A program made the position numbers and the translations under genes. Positions 1 to 8,767 of a stretch of DNA of 64,000 nucleotides are shown piece by piece. Each line of letters begins with the position of its first letter. Position 1 is the stretch's first letter. This DNA comes from Chryseobacterium sp. CH25 (GTDB lineage: Bacteria; Bacteroidota; Bacteroidia; Flavobacteriales; Weeksellaceae). The stretch is taken from assembly GCF_004119455.1 (NCBI RefSeq), contig NZ_NRQT01000001.1, positions 1,178,001 to 1,242,000 on the forward strand, given 5' to 3'. Under the pieces are notes generated by a model. The model was not told where the DNA came from. It searched no databases and saw only the letters and a program-made list of their open reading frames with translations.

Positions 1-1
1 G

Positions 2-748
2 GATTCTTCCATAGGATATAATGAAGATTATAAGAAACAGATTTTAGAAAATCTGAAATGTGGTATCGACAGTAAACAGTTGAATCATATTACTTACAGC
101 AAAAAAGATCTGGCGAAAGTATTTACTCAATATAATAACTGTTCAGGAGCAGAGGTTATTAATTATGGAAAATCTGATACCAAAAAAGCACTGTTCCATC
201 TCAGTATAAGACCGGGAATTAACTCTTCCAGCTTAACTGCTGAAGATCCGACTCAATATATTGAAACAAAATTTGGAAATTCTACGACTTTCAGAATCGG
301 AGTAGAATTTGAATATGTTCTCCCTTTTAATAAAAACAAATGGGCTTTTTTCATTGAACCAACTTATCAATACTATAAAAAAGAATCGAAAACTGTTGCT
401 GCTGAAGGATGGAATTTTAATTATAATTATGATGCTAACGTTGATTACAAATCGATTGAATTACCAATAGGACTAAGGCATTACTTCTTTTTAAATGACA
501 AATCAAAACTATTTTTAAATGCAGCTTATGTGATGGATTTCAAGATGAAATCTTCGATGAAGCTTCAGTTTAATGATATGGATATAGAATCCAGAAATAA
601 TTTTGTATTTGGAGCAGGATATAAATATAACGACAGATTCAGTGCAGAAGTAAGAATAGGCACTTCAAGAAAAATTATTAGTGGTTACGGTAATTTCAAT
701 TCAGATTATAAAACAGTTTCTTTTATTTTAGGATATACTCTATTTTAA
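2..748 (+). CDS. Outer-membrane beta-barrel protein, 5' end cut off by window
   Basis: The reading frame is open from base 2, so the gene begins before the window; the TTG at 80 is internal. The visible protein is about 248 residues. Its first 65 or so residues are polar, with NCSGAEVINYGK just before the barrel. The rest is a run of alternating aromatic/hydrophobic strands (RPGINSSSL, FRIGVEFEYVLPF, FFIEPTYQYY, GLRHYFFLN, FVFGAGYKY, FSAEVRIGTS) and it ends in VSFILGYTLF, a classic outer-membrane C-terminal phenylalanine strand. This fits the PorT-like or OmpA-barrel proteins of flavobacteria that carry a conserved N-terminal soluble segment. Function is unknown. No intrinsic terminator was seen before the next gene. 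Confidence 0.75.
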   Translation, partial: DSSIGYNEDYKKQILENLKCGIDSKQLNHITYSKKDLAKVFTQYNNCSGAEVINYGKSDTKKALFHLSIRPGINSSSLTAEDPTQYIETKFGNSTTFRIGVEFEYVLPFNKNKWAFFIEPTYQYYKKESKTVAAEGWNFNYNYDANVDYKSIELPIGLRHYFFLNDKSKLFLNAAYVMDFKMKSSMKLQFNDMDIESRNNFVFGAGYKYNDRFSAEVRIGTSRKIISGYGNFNSDYKTVSFILGYTLF

Positions 749-824
749 AAACAAACCTGATCGGATGTTTTCAAAAAAAAATTACGTAATTTCGTTTGAA
801 ATTTAATGTTTAAAACAAACAACT

Positions 825-1124
825 ATGTCTTTAATAGAAGTAATACAATCTGGAAACTATGAATTAATTGACGTTCGTGAGCCAATGGAACTTGAAATGG
901 ACGGAAATATAGATGGTGCTAAAAATATTCCACTGGGTGAAGTAGAAGACAGACAGGAGGAGATCCTATCTATTGAAAAACCTGTAATCTTATTCTGCAG
1001 AAGTGGAAACAGAAGCGGAAAAGCATTGGAATATCTTAACGCTCAAGGGTTAAAGGACGGTCACAACGGCGGAGGCTGGGCTGAGCTGAAGGCTGTTCTT
1101 GAAGCAAACAGAGGAACTTTTTAA
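825..1124 (+). CDS. Single-domain rhodanese-like protein
   Basis: A 99-residue one-domain rhodanese. It opens with LIDVREPMELEMDGNIDGAKNIPLGEV, the usual first half of the fold in pieces, and carries the active-site loop CRSGNRSG with the persulfide-forming cysteine at residue 58. Such proteins move sulfane sulfur as a cysteine persulfide; the partner is not evident here. It has no signal peptide, so it should be cytoplasmic. A near-consensus -7 box (TTCGTTTG, 791-798) lies 26 bases upstream of the ATG. Its stop codon sits inside a terminator hairpin, which separates it from the HD gene downstream. Confidence 0.9.
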   Translation: MSLIEVIQSGNYELIDVREPMELEMDGNIDGAKNIPLGEVEDRQEEILSIEKPVILFCRSGNRSGKALEYLNAQGLKDGHNGGGWAELKAVLEANRGTF

Positions 1125-1138
1125 AAGTTCCTTTTTTT
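1112..1138 (+). terminator. Intrinsic terminator of the rhodanese gene
   Basis: The arms AGGAACTTTT and AAAAGTTCCT (1112-1121 and 1123-1132) are followed by seven T. The stem includes the TAA stop at 1122-1124, so coding sequence and terminator overlap. Confidence 0.75.
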
Positions 1139-1151
1139 ATACCTGATTATC

Positions 1152-1769
1152 ATGAATCTAAAAGGTCAATTTGAACAGCTTTGTTTGTCTTTCACCAAAG
1201 ATTTAGACTTAATCAATACTCTTTGGAAAGAGGTTGAAACAAAATATTCTGAAAGAGGCAGACATTATCACAACCTTCTGCATCTTGAAAATATGTTCAG
1301 GGAGCTTGAGAATGTGAAAGGTAGTATTTCTGGTTTTACCACCGTTTCATTTTCTGTTTTCTATCATGATATTATTTATAATGCAAGTTCTAAATCCAAT
1401 GAGGAAAAAAGTGCTTTGAAAGCAGTGGAAAAACTTACTGAGCTGGGTTTACATCAAAATGATATAAACACTGTTTCTGATCAGATTCTGGCTACCAAGT
1501 TTCATCAGAAATCAGAAGATAAAGACACCAATTACCTTTTAGATGCTGATCTGTCCATTCTTGGAAAAGACCTTAACAATTACCTCGCTTATACCAGAAT
1601 GATCAGAAAGGAATACTCCATTTATCCCGATCTTCTTTATAAACCGGGCAGAAAAAAGGTTCTTAAACATTTTCTGGAGCTTGACTGTATTTTTAAGACA
1701 AATTATTTTAAAGAAAAATATGAGTTACAGGCAAGGTCAAACATTGCAACTGAAATTCAGTTATTATAA
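1152..1769 (+). CDS. HD-domain metal-dependent phosphohydrolase-like protein
   Basis: A 205-residue protein of the predicted HD-superfamily phosphohydrolases. Metal-binding residues are visible in RHYHNLLHLENM (His38, His40, His44) and FYHDIIYN (His72-Asp73), with a later Asp in LLDADLSILG. The family includes proteins annotated from old eukaryotic hits, and its substrate is not known. No signal peptide is present. The gene starts 27 bases after the rhodanese stop but beyond that gene's terminator, so it may have its own promoter. It ends at a strong palindrome. Confidence 0.82.
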   Translation: MNLKGQFEQLCLSFTKDLDLINTLWKEVETKYSERGRHYHNLLHLENMFRELENVKGSISGFTTVSFSVFYHDIIYNASSKSNEEKSALKAVEKLTELGLHQNDINTVSDQILATKFHQKSEDKDTNYLLDADLSILGKDLNNYLAYTRMIRKEYSIYPDLLYKPGRKKVLKHFLELDCIFKTNYFKEKYELQARSNIATEIQLL

Positions 1770-1784
1770 TTTAAAAAAAACAAA

Positions 1785-1806
1785 AGAGATGCAATATTGC
1801 ATCTCT
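1785..1806 (+). terminator. Palindromic hairpin after the HD-domain gene
   Basis: A perfect 22-base palindrome, arms AGAGATGCAAT and ATTGCATCTCT, preceded by A-rich sequence. It lies 15 bases after the stop at 1769. The downstream T-run is weak, so terminator function is likely but not certain. Confidence 0.55.
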
Positions 1807-2152
1807 TCACACATTCATATCAAACAAACCATTTAATGATTCACATCATTAATTTTCACACCTACTAAAAACCTTATTTTCAAAAATAAAAAATATTATA
1901 TCTCATTCAAGTGATATTTATTGTTTTTTTATTGTAATTGTCTGGAAGGAAACTAATAAAGAAGGCTATTAATGGTATACATTCTTAGAAGACATATTGT
2001 AAATAATTTCATTCGATTTTTTAGATGTAAAGAAATAATTTCAATTCATTTTTAATCAAATTTTACAGTAAGAATACACTATCATAAATATGCATACATA
2101 TTGTACAACATGACTCAGTTATTGTAGACGACAATCTTTATCGTTTTATAAA
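1807..2152. other. Intergenic, AT-rich, no gene recognised
   Basis: About 345 bases between two hairpins. A 27-codon frame (1972-2055) has AGAAGG ahead of its ATG. Flavobacteria rarely use Shine-Dalgarno sequences and nothing else supports it, so I do not call it. I see no promoter for the minus-strand hydrolase here, as that gene starts at the far end. Confidence 0.5.
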
Positions 2153-2182
2153 AAAGCATCTTATATTCTGATAAGATGCTTT
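2150..2182 (-). terminator. Terminator of the alpha/beta hydrolase
   Basis: The 12-bp arms AAAGCATCTTAT (2153-2164) and ATAAGATGCTTT (2171-2182) pair perfectly. Read on the minus strand they are followed by six T, ten bases after the stop of the hydrolase at 2192. Confidence 0.85.
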
Positions 2183-2191
2183 AATTTTATG

Positions 2192-2959
2192 CTATAATTT
2201 ATTGATAAATTCAGATACTTTTGCTAAAACAAGTTCCGGAACTTCTTTATGTGGTGTATGCCCGACATCCGGGATAATATATTTTTCAGCTCTACCACTT
2301 ACCTGAGTAACGGTTTTTTCCACCTGATCCAGCGTGCCGTATTCATCGGCTTCTCCCTGAATGAACAGAAGCGGGCAGATAATATCCTTCAAAAGATATT
2401 CTATATTCCAGGTTCTGTAATCATCACGGGTCCATGTTTCTGTCCAGGCTCTGAATAATGTTTCCACCTTATCTCCATGATACTTTTTCAGACGTTCCGG
2501 CAGATTGGTGGTTTTATAAGCTTCCCAGGCATCATAAACGCCTTTTAATGTCACTTCTTCCACAAAAATATGTCCTGCTTCACAAATAACAGCTTCTACC
2601 CTTTTCGGATATTTTGCTGCAGTGATTAAAGCAATTGTTCCGCCGTCACTGTGCCCGAATAAAATAGCGTTATCAACATGAAGTTCAGTCAACAGATCAT
2701 TCAACAGATCAGCTTCCAATTCCATGTAATTCACAGGTCTTATGTAAGTAGGCATTGGATAAGATTTTCCATATCCTAAACGGTCATAGACAAGAACATT
2801 GTATTGTGTTGCTTCTGAGAGCTTAGCCGGTAAATCTCTCCAAAGCTTTACAGATCCAAGTGAATCATGCAGAAAGACAATAGTTGGCTTACCTTCAAAC
2901 GAGTTATAGTATTCTGTATATAGTTTTTTCCCCTTTACATCAATGATTCTTTCCTCCAT
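2192..2959 (-). CDS. Alpha/beta hydrolase
   Basis: A 255-residue alpha/beta-hydrolase fold enzyme of the MhpC/BioH-like group. The oxyanion region is FLHDSLGS, the nucleophile elbow is GHSDGG with Ser104, the acid is probably Asp205 in FIQGEADEYG, and the base is the His in VGHTPHKE near the C-terminus. No signal peptide is present, so it is cytoplasmic. The substrate cannot be told from sequence. It begins 35 bases after the stop of the upstream nitronate monooxygenase-like gene on the same strand and may share its transcript. Confidence 0.88.
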   Translation of the reverse strand: MEERIIDVKGKKLYTEYYNSFEGKPTIVFLHDSLGSVKLWRDLPAKLSEATQYNVLVYDRLGYGKSYPMPTYIRPVNYMELEADLLNDLLTELHVDNAILFGHSDGGTIALITAAKYPKRVEAVICEAGHIFVEEVTLKGVYDAWEAYKTTNLPERLKKYHGDKVETLFRAWTETWTRDDYRTWNIEYLLKDIICPLLFIQGEADEYGTLDQVEKTVTQVSGRAEKYIIPDVGHTPHKEVPELVLAKVSEFINKL

Positions 2960-2994
2960 TAATTCAAATTATAATATTATGTCTCGTTCTGTTT

Positions 2995-3984
2995 TTAAAA
3001 AGAAGGCATTTTTGTTTCTTCAAATTCCTTCAGTAAATGATTAAAGACTACTTCTACAGGCAGAATATCATTAATCAATGCTGAAACCTGTCCTATTTCA
3101 AGCTCACCGTCTTCCATATCCCCTTCAAACATTCCACGTTTTGCTCTGGCTCTTCCTAATGATGCCACTAATGCTTCTTTATTTCTTCCAGCCTGATAGA
3201 TATCTTCCAGTTCGTTAAAGAATTTATTTTTCACCATTCTTACAGGAGCTAATTCTTTCAGGGTAAGATGAGTGTCTCCTTCCTGAAGTTCAGTAATTTT
3301 CTTTTTCCAGTTCTCGTGAGCGCTTGCTTCTGTAGTAGCTGCAAAACGGGAGCCTATCTGTACTCCGTCCGCTCCAAGAATCATAGCTGCTTTCATCTGA
3401 GAACCTAAAGCAATTCCTCCGGCTGCAATTAATGGTTTTGAAATATGTTTTTTCACATTTGGAATAAGGCAGAATGTTGTGGTTTCATCTCTTCCATTGT
3501 GACCTCCAGCTTCAAATCCTTCAGCAACTACGGCATCTACACCTGCGTCTTCACATTTTACTGCAAATTTGGTAGAGGAAACTACATGAGCTACTTTTAA
3601 CCCTTCTTTTTGTAAGGTTTCAGTATATGTTTTAGGGTTTCCTGCTGAAGTAAATACGATTTTCACTCCTTCTTCCAGAATAATCTGAATGATTTCTTCA
3701 ATATTAGGATACAGCATCGGAACATTCACACCAAAAGGCTTATCGGTAGCCTGTTTGCACTTCTGAATGTTTTCTCTAAGGATATCAGGATACATACTTC
3801 CTGCACCTATTAATCCTAATCCACCACAGTTGGAAACCGCTGATGCCAGTCTCCATCCGGAATGCCAGATCATTCCTGCTTGAATTATCGGATATTTAAT
3901 CTTAAAAAGTTCTGAAATTCTATTTTGGCTCGCCTGCATATCATGTAATTTTTTTGCCGAGTTGAAATCTATAAAATTGCTCAT
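2995..3984 (-). CDS. NAD(P)H-dependent flavin oxidoreductase, nitronate monooxygenase family
   Basis: A TIM-barrel FMN protein of the nitronate monooxygenase/enoyl-ACP reductase FabK-like family. Family features are YPIIQAGMIWHSG near the N-terminus, the FMN-phosphate loops AEGFEAGGHNGRD and IAAGGIALG, and GADGVQIGSRFAATTEASAHENWK. The frame is open to 4005, but the start at 3984 (MSNFIDFNSAKKL) fits the family better. A further in-frame Met just before QASQNRISELF is also possible. The family oxidises alkyl nitronates or reduces quinone/enoyl substrates; which applies here is not visible. Confidence 0.85.
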   Translation of the reverse strand: MSNFIDFNSAKKLHDMQASQNRISELFKIKYPIIQAGMIWHSGWRLASAVSNCGGLGLIGAGSMYPDILRENIQKCKQATDKPFGVNVPMLYPNIEEIIQIILEEGVKIVFTSAGNPKTYTETLQKEGLKVAHVVSSTKFAVKCEDAGVDAVVAEGFEAGGHNGRDETTTFCLIPNVKKHISKPLIAAGGIALGSQMKAAMILGADGVQIGSRFAATTEASAHENWKKKITELQEGDTHLTLKELAPVRMVKNKFFNELEDIYQAGRNKEALVASLGRARAKRGMFEGDMEDGELEIGQVSALINDILPVEVVFNHLLKEFEETKMPSF

Positions 3985-4044
3985 GCGTAAAAATACTAAA
4001 AACAAACATTATCAGGTGCTTCTATGAAATAAAAAAAGATAGAA

Positions 4045-4599
4045 TTACTGTTTCTTATACTTTTCCAAAACCTTATCTATGATGGAGTTTATCTTCAGAA
4101 ATTTTTGAGCCAGATTATATACATCTTCTTGTATGAAATCATTTTTCAGCTCTATCCACCCTTCCATTAAAGTAAGTGGTCCAAAATTAACACTCACATT
4201 AGGCCATTCTTTTTGATGCTTTAAAAATTCATTTCTGAAGTTTTTTGCAAAATCTTTACTGGCTATTTTGTAGCGTTTCAACTCACGAAGTTTTAAAGCA
4301 TGGATATTATAGTAGATCCTTCCCTCTTCTATCGTTTTTTCATTTACCCAAATTGAAAAGAAAATTCTCCCAGAAGCTTCTTTCGGCAATTCTGCATCCC
4401 CATACCATTCTGATTTATACATCTTCAGAGCAACCGATTCAAGAACAGTATCAATGGATAGGTTCAAATGATCCTTATCCAATTTTTCTTTGGGAATCTC
4501 TCCTGCAGCCAAACGAAATTCATTAAGATAAAAAGCAGAATCCATTTTTTCAATTTTTGTAAAGGTATAAAATAGTCTGTATGGATTTATATTCATCAT
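4045..4599 (-). CDS. Hypothetical protein
   Basis: A 184-residue soluble protein I do not recognise. It is rich in Lys, Glu and aromatic residues, with no signal peptide or membrane segment. It has a mixed pattern of amphipathic strands (RIFFSIWVNEKTIEEGRIYYNIHA) and C-terminal helices (YNLAQKFLKINSIIDKVLEKYKK). It starts 14 bases downstream of the SurA terminator stem, so it probably depends on its own weak promoter or on read-through. Two consecutive ATGs open it; either may be used. Confidence 0.6.
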   Translation of the reverse strand: MMNINPYRLFYTFTKIEKMDSAFYLNEFRLAAGEIPKEKLDKDHLNLSIDTVLESVALKMYKSEWYGDAELPKEASGRIFFSIWVNEKTIEEGRIYYNIHALKLRELKRYKIASKDFAKNFRNEFLKHQKEWPNVSVNFGPLTLMEGWIELKNDFIQEDVYNLAQKFLKINSIIDKVLEKYKKQ

Positions 4600-4612
4600 T
4601 GAAAGTAAAAAA

Positions 4613-4639
4613 AAAACCTTCAGAAATTCTGAAGGTTTT
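4613..4639 (-). terminator. Terminator of the SurA-like gene
   Basis: A near-perfect palindrome with arms AAAACCTTCAGAA (4613-4625) and TTCTGAAGGTTTT (4627-4639). On the minus strand it is followed by a run of ten T. It lies 5 bases after the stop at 4644. Confidence 0.9.
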
Positions 4640-4643
4640 ACTT

Positions 4644-6011
4644 TTATTTTTTGATTGATTCTTTCTTCCAGTTGGATTTGAAGTTACAGTTATCGTAACG
4701 TCCGTCTATGGAGATGAAAGTGGTAGGCAACTTAGAGTTGACAAATTTCTCAACCATTTCGTTTTTCTTTTTATTCAGTGCCATCTGCTTGATTCTGCTG
4801 AAGTCTGTTTCCAGAGTGATCTGGTGTGAAGGAATTACATCTTCTATTTTAATGATTTTTACAGCTTTTCTTCTATTTTCTTCATCTTCAAAAGCAGTAG
4901 TGATATCTCCTTTGTTCAGACCTGCCAATTCGTAGCTGATTGTACCAGGAATACTTTCTCTTTCAATTTTATCTGAACCGTCTCCACCAGGAATGATACC
5001 TGCATTGAACTTGGTTCTCTTGTCATCTGAGAATTTGAACGCTGCATCTTTAAACGTCATCTTTCCGTCTACAATTAAACCTCTGATGCTGTCCAGTTTT
5101 GCTTTCGCAGTTTTCATTTCTTCATCTGTAGGAGTAGCTTTCAAAAGAATGTGTCTCGCGTCATATACTTTTCCTGATCTCTTTAGTAACTGAATAATGT
5201 GGTAACCGAATTCTGATTCAATAGGATCTGAGATATCGTTTTCCTGAAGGTTTAATGCTGCAGCTTCAAACGGCTTCACCATCTGCCCTTTATTGATGTT
5301 TTTGTATAATCCGCCATTGGAAGCAGATCCTTCATCTTCAGAGTAAATTCTTGCCTGGCTTTCAAAAGTCTCACCACCAAGAATATCCTGCTTAATTTTT
5401 TTCAGTCTGTTGATAAGATCCTGCTTATGCGCTTCAGTTAAGGTAGGGTACATCATGATCTGAGCTAAAGTAACCTCATCTTTTACCTGCGGCAGCTGCA
5501 TTTTATACATATTATAAAAGTCAGTAACCTCGTTAGGGGTAACGTCTGCTTTATCAGTAACTCTCTGGTATTTTGCCTGTCCGTAATATGTATCCGTATC
5601 GATTTTCTCGATAGCGTTTTTCATTTCGTAAGAATTTCTGAATTTATAAGCAGCTAATAATGCTTTTTCATCCGGAAATTGAGAAAGCAACTGACGGTAT
5701 TTTTGATTCGCCTGCTCTTTAATTGCAGCAGAACGGTTTTCAATTAGCGTATCTTTTTTTGCTTCGTATACAAGAAGTTTGTTGTTGATAAGGTTTTCAA
5801 GGAACTCACATTTGTCTGTGTTACTAGCTCCCTGCTGTTTCCCATAATTCATCTGCTCCGTAACATCTGATTCCAAAACAATCTCATTTCCGATCACAGC
5901 AGCAATACCATCCACTAAATCTCCCGGTTTTAACTGGGCATTCATCATATTGGATGAAAAAATCATGATGAAAATCCCAAGAAGATAAGTGATTTTTAGT
6001 TTATTTGTCAT
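4644..6011 (-). CDS. Periplasmic peptidylprolyl isomerase, SurA-like
   Basis: 455 residues. A signal peptide ends around MMNAQ (residue 26). The N-terminal chaperone part (AAVIGNEIVLESDVTEQMNYG, CEFLENLINNKLLVYEAKKD) is followed by two parvulin-type rotamase domains, about 175-280 and 283-390. The first contains EDEGSASNGGLYKNINKGQM and FGYHIIQLL; the second begins DARHILLKATPTDEE. This is the SurA layout for folding outer-membrane proteins in the periplasm. A TAAATTTG -7 box lies 21 bases upstream of the ATG, with TTG 21 bases further up. It is followed by a strong terminator, so it is probably monocistronic. Confidence 0.93.
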   Translation of the reverse strand: MTNKLKITYLLGIFIMIFSSNMMNAQLKPGDLVDGIAAVIGNEIVLESDVTEQMNYGKQQGASNTDKCEFLENLINNKLLVYEAKKDTLIENRSAAIKEQANQKYRQLLSQFPDEKALLAAYKFRNSYEMKNAIEKIDTDTYYGQAKYQRVTDKADVTPNEVTDFYNMYKMQLPQVKDEVTLAQIMMYPTLTEAHKQDLINRLKKIKQDILGGETFESQARIYSEDEGSASNGGLYKNINKGQMVKPFEAAALNLQENDISDPIESEFGYHIIQLLKRSGKVYDARHILLKATPTDEEMKTAKAKLDSIRGLIVDGKMTFKDAAFKFSDDKRTKFNAGIIPGGDGSDKIERESIPGTISYELAGLNKGDITTAFEDEENRRKAVKIIKIEDVIPSHQITLETDFSRIKQMALNKKKNEMVEKFVNSKLPTTFISIDGRYDNCNFKSNWKKESIKK

Positions 6012-6031
6012 TTTACTATTTTAACAAGTTG

Positions 6032-6063
6032 CAAATTTAGAATTCTTAACGAATTTCACTCAA
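6032..6063 (-). promoter_or_regulatory. Promoter of the SurA-like gene
   Basis: On the minus strand TAAATTTG (6032-6039) matches the Bacteroidota -7 consensus TAnnTTTG. A TTG (6061-6063) stands 21 bases upstream, in the usual -33 range. The start codon follows about 20 bases downstream. Confidence 0.8.
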
Positions 6064-6097
6064 TTTTTTATTATAAATATTTCTTAAAAAGACTTAT

Positions 6098-7021
6098 TTA
6101 CTGCAGTTCAACATCAAATGTCGTCAATTCCTTAAATTGTCTCAATCTGCTGAACATATCAGACTCCTGTACTTCCTGAATTCTTTCTGTTCCGAATTTC
6201 TCTACTGTGAATGAAGCCATTGCAGAACCTACGATAAGTGCAGACTTCATTGTTTCGAAATCAATTTTTCCTTTTTTAGCAAGATAAGCCGCAAAACCTC
6301 CTGCGAAAGTATCTCCTGCTCCTGTTGGATCGAAAACATCTTCTAAAGGAAGTGCAGGGATTGCAAATACTTTATTGTCGTGGAAAAGTAGAGCTCCGTG
6401 TTCTCCTTTTTTGATGATTACATACTCAGGTCCCATTGTGTGGATCTTTTTAGCAGCTTTCACTAAAGAGTATTCTCCAGAAAGTTGTCTTGCCTCCTCA
6501 TCATTGATAGTGATTACGTCTGTTTTAGCAATCATATCCATCAGAATATCCAAAGCGCAATCCATCCAGAAGTTCATGGTATCAAGGATTACAAGTTTAG
6601 GACGGTTGTTCATTTTTTCCAGTACGGATAACTGAACTCCAGGGTGTAGGTTACCAAGTAATAAAATTTCGGCATCCTGCATTGAATCCGGGATTTTTGG
6701 ATCAAAATTTTCCAATACGTTTACTTCTGTAGCCAAAGTATCTCTCGTATTCAAGTCATTATGATATTTTCCTGACCAGAAGAATGTTTTTCCTTCTTTC
6801 ACGATTTCAATTCCTTCGATATTTACTTCTCTGTTTGTAAACATGTCAAGGTGTTCCTGTGGAAAGTCTCCTCCTACTACAGAAACAATACCGGATTTAA
6901 CGCCTAAAATAGATGAAGTGATCCCAATATAAGTAGCCGCTCCGCCTAAAATTTTATCCGTTTTACCAAATGGTGTTTCAATTGCATCAAATGCAACACT
7001 TCCTACAACTAAAAGTTTCAT
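6098..7021 (-). CDS. PfkB-family sugar/nucleoside kinase
   Basis: 307 residues of the ribokinase/PfkB family. It has the N-terminal GG motif ILGGAATYIG and the C-terminal signature DPTGAGDTFAGGFAAYL, with the catalytic Asp in GAGD and the anion hole beside it. A cytoplasmic ATP-dependent kinase; the substrate (adenosine, sugar or other) cannot be assigned with confidence. It starts 27 bases after the gldD stop on the same strand, so the mutY-gldD-pfkB genes may form one transcript. The downstream SurA gene has its own promoter. Confidence 0.88.
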   Translation of the reverse strand: MKLLVVGSVAFDAIETPFGKTDKILGGAATYIGITSSILGVKSGIVSVVGGDFPQEHLDMFTNREVNIEGIEIVKEGKTFFWSGKYHNDLNTRDTLATEVNVLENFDPKIPDSMQDAEILLLGNLHPGVQLSVLEKMNNRPKLVILDTMNFWMDCALDILMDMIAKTDVITINDEEARQLSGEYSLVKAAKKIHTMGPEYVIIKKGEHGALLFHDNKVFAIPALPLEDVFDPTGAGDTFAGGFAAYLAKKGKIDFETMKSALIVGSAMASFTVEKFGTERIQEVQESDMFSRLRQFKELTTFDVELQ

Positions 7022-7048
7022 ATATTTTTCAATGTATATTAAAAGTAA

Positions 7049-7605
7049 TTATTTTTTCCATTCAAAAGAATCCAGCAGGTGTTTCATATCATTTTTGATA
7101 TAGTTTACTGCAGGAGCCAGAGAGTCCGGTTTCGGTCTCGTATTAAAGTATAAATAAGCAGTCACGAAGTGTTTCGTACTGTCTGTAATGTAAAACTGAA
7201 GATTGGAAGCACTCTGTCCTTTCAGTTCATAGAAATTTCCATATACCTTTTTTTCAGGGTATTCAAAGGATTTCGTATCTATAGAACTGGCTTTAATGGT
7301 ATGTTCATATACCATTTTTCAGCTTCCTTGATATGCTGTGCAAAGTCATTCTGTATCGGGTAATAGGTTACAAAAATCTTTGCTTTCATCTTTGGATAAT
7401 TCAGATAATACCAGCAAGGTTTTTTAGCTGCTGTAATATTGGCAAAATCCGAATACTCAAAAGTATAGGCACAGTTGTTTTCAAACTTCTGATATTTAGG
7501 TGCCGGGTATTCCAGACGCAGTTCACCGTACGGTTTCGGAACCGGGTCTTTTCCACAGGAAATTAAAAGCAGTGATACAAAAATAAAAATGACTTTTTTA
7601 ATCAT
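7049..7605 (-). pseudogene. gldD: Gliding motility lipoprotein GldD, frameshifted
   Basis: Two overlapping frames together make one protein of about 185 residues, the normal GldD length. The upstream frame has a lipoprotein signal (MIKKVIFIFVSLLLISCGKD, lipobox LISC) and the start PYGELRLEYPAPKYQKF typical of GldD. It runs to HIKEAEK and then goes out of frame. The downstream frame resumes at MVYEHTIKASSIDTKSF and ends LLDSFEWKK. The break falls in an A-run of five (T5 on the plus strand, 7315-7319); six would restore EAEKMVYEHT. GldD is an envelope lipoprotein required for gliding and linked to type IX secretion in Flavobacterium. It may be a real mutation or a homopolymer sequencing error. 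Confidence 0.88.
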
Positions 7606-7649
7606 TTTGCAAAAGTACAAATTAGATTTCAGATTTCAGAAGACAAATT

Positions 7650-8684
7650 TCAGTCTTTCAATGAGTTTTGAATGTAATTTTCCAGAGGCTTCGGAAACGA
7701 TTTTTCGTGAGAACCCTGAATATCCGTAATCTTGTATTGATTTTCAACTATAAAACGGTTCCAAATGTCATCTGAGGCTACTTCAACATTAAAAATTTCA
7801 ATGCTTAAATTCTTGTGTGTCAGCTTGTGATTAACTGTTTTTGAACCGGTGATGAAGGGTTCCATTTCAGAAGGAATAGCGTTTGGAAACTCAAATAACT
7901 TTTTCCAGATAAAATCTTCTGCCCGCTGGCGGATCAGAAATTCTCCGTTTCTGTGGACAAAATAATAGGTTAAAGCAAGGTCTTCCGCCTTTACTTTTTT
8001 TGTTTTAACAGGATAATCTGAGATTTTTTGCAGGGAGAAAGCCAGACAGTCTTCATTGATAGGACATTCATCACAAAGTGGATTTTTTGGCTTACAGATT
8101 TCTGAGCCAATATCCATCATAGCCTGATTGAAGTCCCCAACATTATCCTGCATTACCAGTGTTGCCAGCTCTGAAAAGTAAGTAAATGCCTTTGAATTTG
8201 AAATATCAAAATCATCAGCAAAGAAACGACTGAGAACACGGTAAAAATTTCCGTCTACAGCCGGAGTTCTCCCACCAAAACAGATACTTGAAACGGCTGC
8301 AGCTGTATACTTACCAATACCTTTCAGTTTTAAAATTTCATCATACTGATCCGGAAATACACCATGATAATCATTCATGATCTGTTGGGCTGCTTTATGG
8401 ATATTAATGGCTCTGGAATAATAGCCTAAACCTTTCCAGTACAGCAAAACTTCATTTTCCTCAGCTTCTGCCAAGGTTTTTACATCCGGAAATCTTTTAA
8501 TGAAATTATTATAATGATTAAGCCCCTGATTGATTCTTGTCTGCTGAAATACAATTTCACAGATCCAGATTTTATAAGGCTCTTTTGTCTGTCTGAAAGG
8601 CAGATCTCTTGCATTATTCCGATACCATTCCAAAAGCCTGTTTCCTACGTGAAGAAATTCCGGGGCTGTATTATTCTTTTCCAA
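7650..8684 (-). CDS. mutY: A/G-specific adenine glycosylase MutY
   Basis: 344 residues. It has the catalytic region LPFRQT and QQTR, the WKGLGYYSRA segment, the helix-hairpin-helix LKGIGKYTAAAV followed by AVDGNFYRVLSR with the catalytic Asp, and the 4Fe-4S ligands CKPKNPLCDECPINEDC (C-x6-C-x2-C-x5-C). The C-terminal third is the NUDIX-like 8-oxoG recognition domain. It removes adenine mispaired with 8-oxoguanine. In flavobacteria mutY is a frequent neighbour of gld genes, and gldD follows here after 44 bases. The promoter box TATCTTTG lies about 70 bases upstream. Confidence 0.97.
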   Translation of the reverse strand: MEKNNTAPEFLHVGNRLLEWYRNNARDLPFRQTKEPYKIWICEIVFQQTRINQGLNHYNNFIKRFPDVKTLAEAEENEVLLYWKGLGYYSRAINIHKAAQQIMNDYHGVFPDQYDEILKLKGIGKYTAAAVSSICFGGRTPAVDGNFYRVLSRFFADDFDISNSKAFTYFSELATLVMQDNVGDFNQAMMDIGSEICKPKNPLCDECPINEDCLAFSLQKISDYPVKTKKVKAEDLALTYYFVHRNGEFLIRQRAEDFIWKKLFEFPNAIPSEMEPFITGSKTVNHKLTHKNLSIEIFNVEVASDDIWNRFIVENQYKITDIQGSHEKSFPKPLENYIQNSLKD

Positions 8685-8751
8685 AAAACCAATCTGTTTA
8701 AATCACTGAAGAGACTTTTACCACTTCATCCTGAACATTATTTCAAGACCG

Positions 8752-8759
8752 CAAAGATA
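8752..8759 (-). promoter_or_regulatory. -7 promoter box of mutY
   Basis: TATCTTTG on the minus strand, followed by C, matches TAnnTTTG exactly and is 68 bases from the mutY ATG. No clear TTG is seen at -33. Confidence 0.6.
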
Positions 8760-8767
8760 GGTTTATT

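Noticed and set aside
1972..2055. 27-codon frame with AGAAGG before its ATG
   Set aside because: Flavobacteria rarely use Shine-Dalgarno signals. There is no promoter box or terminator matched to the frame, and it looks like chance in AT-rich DNA.
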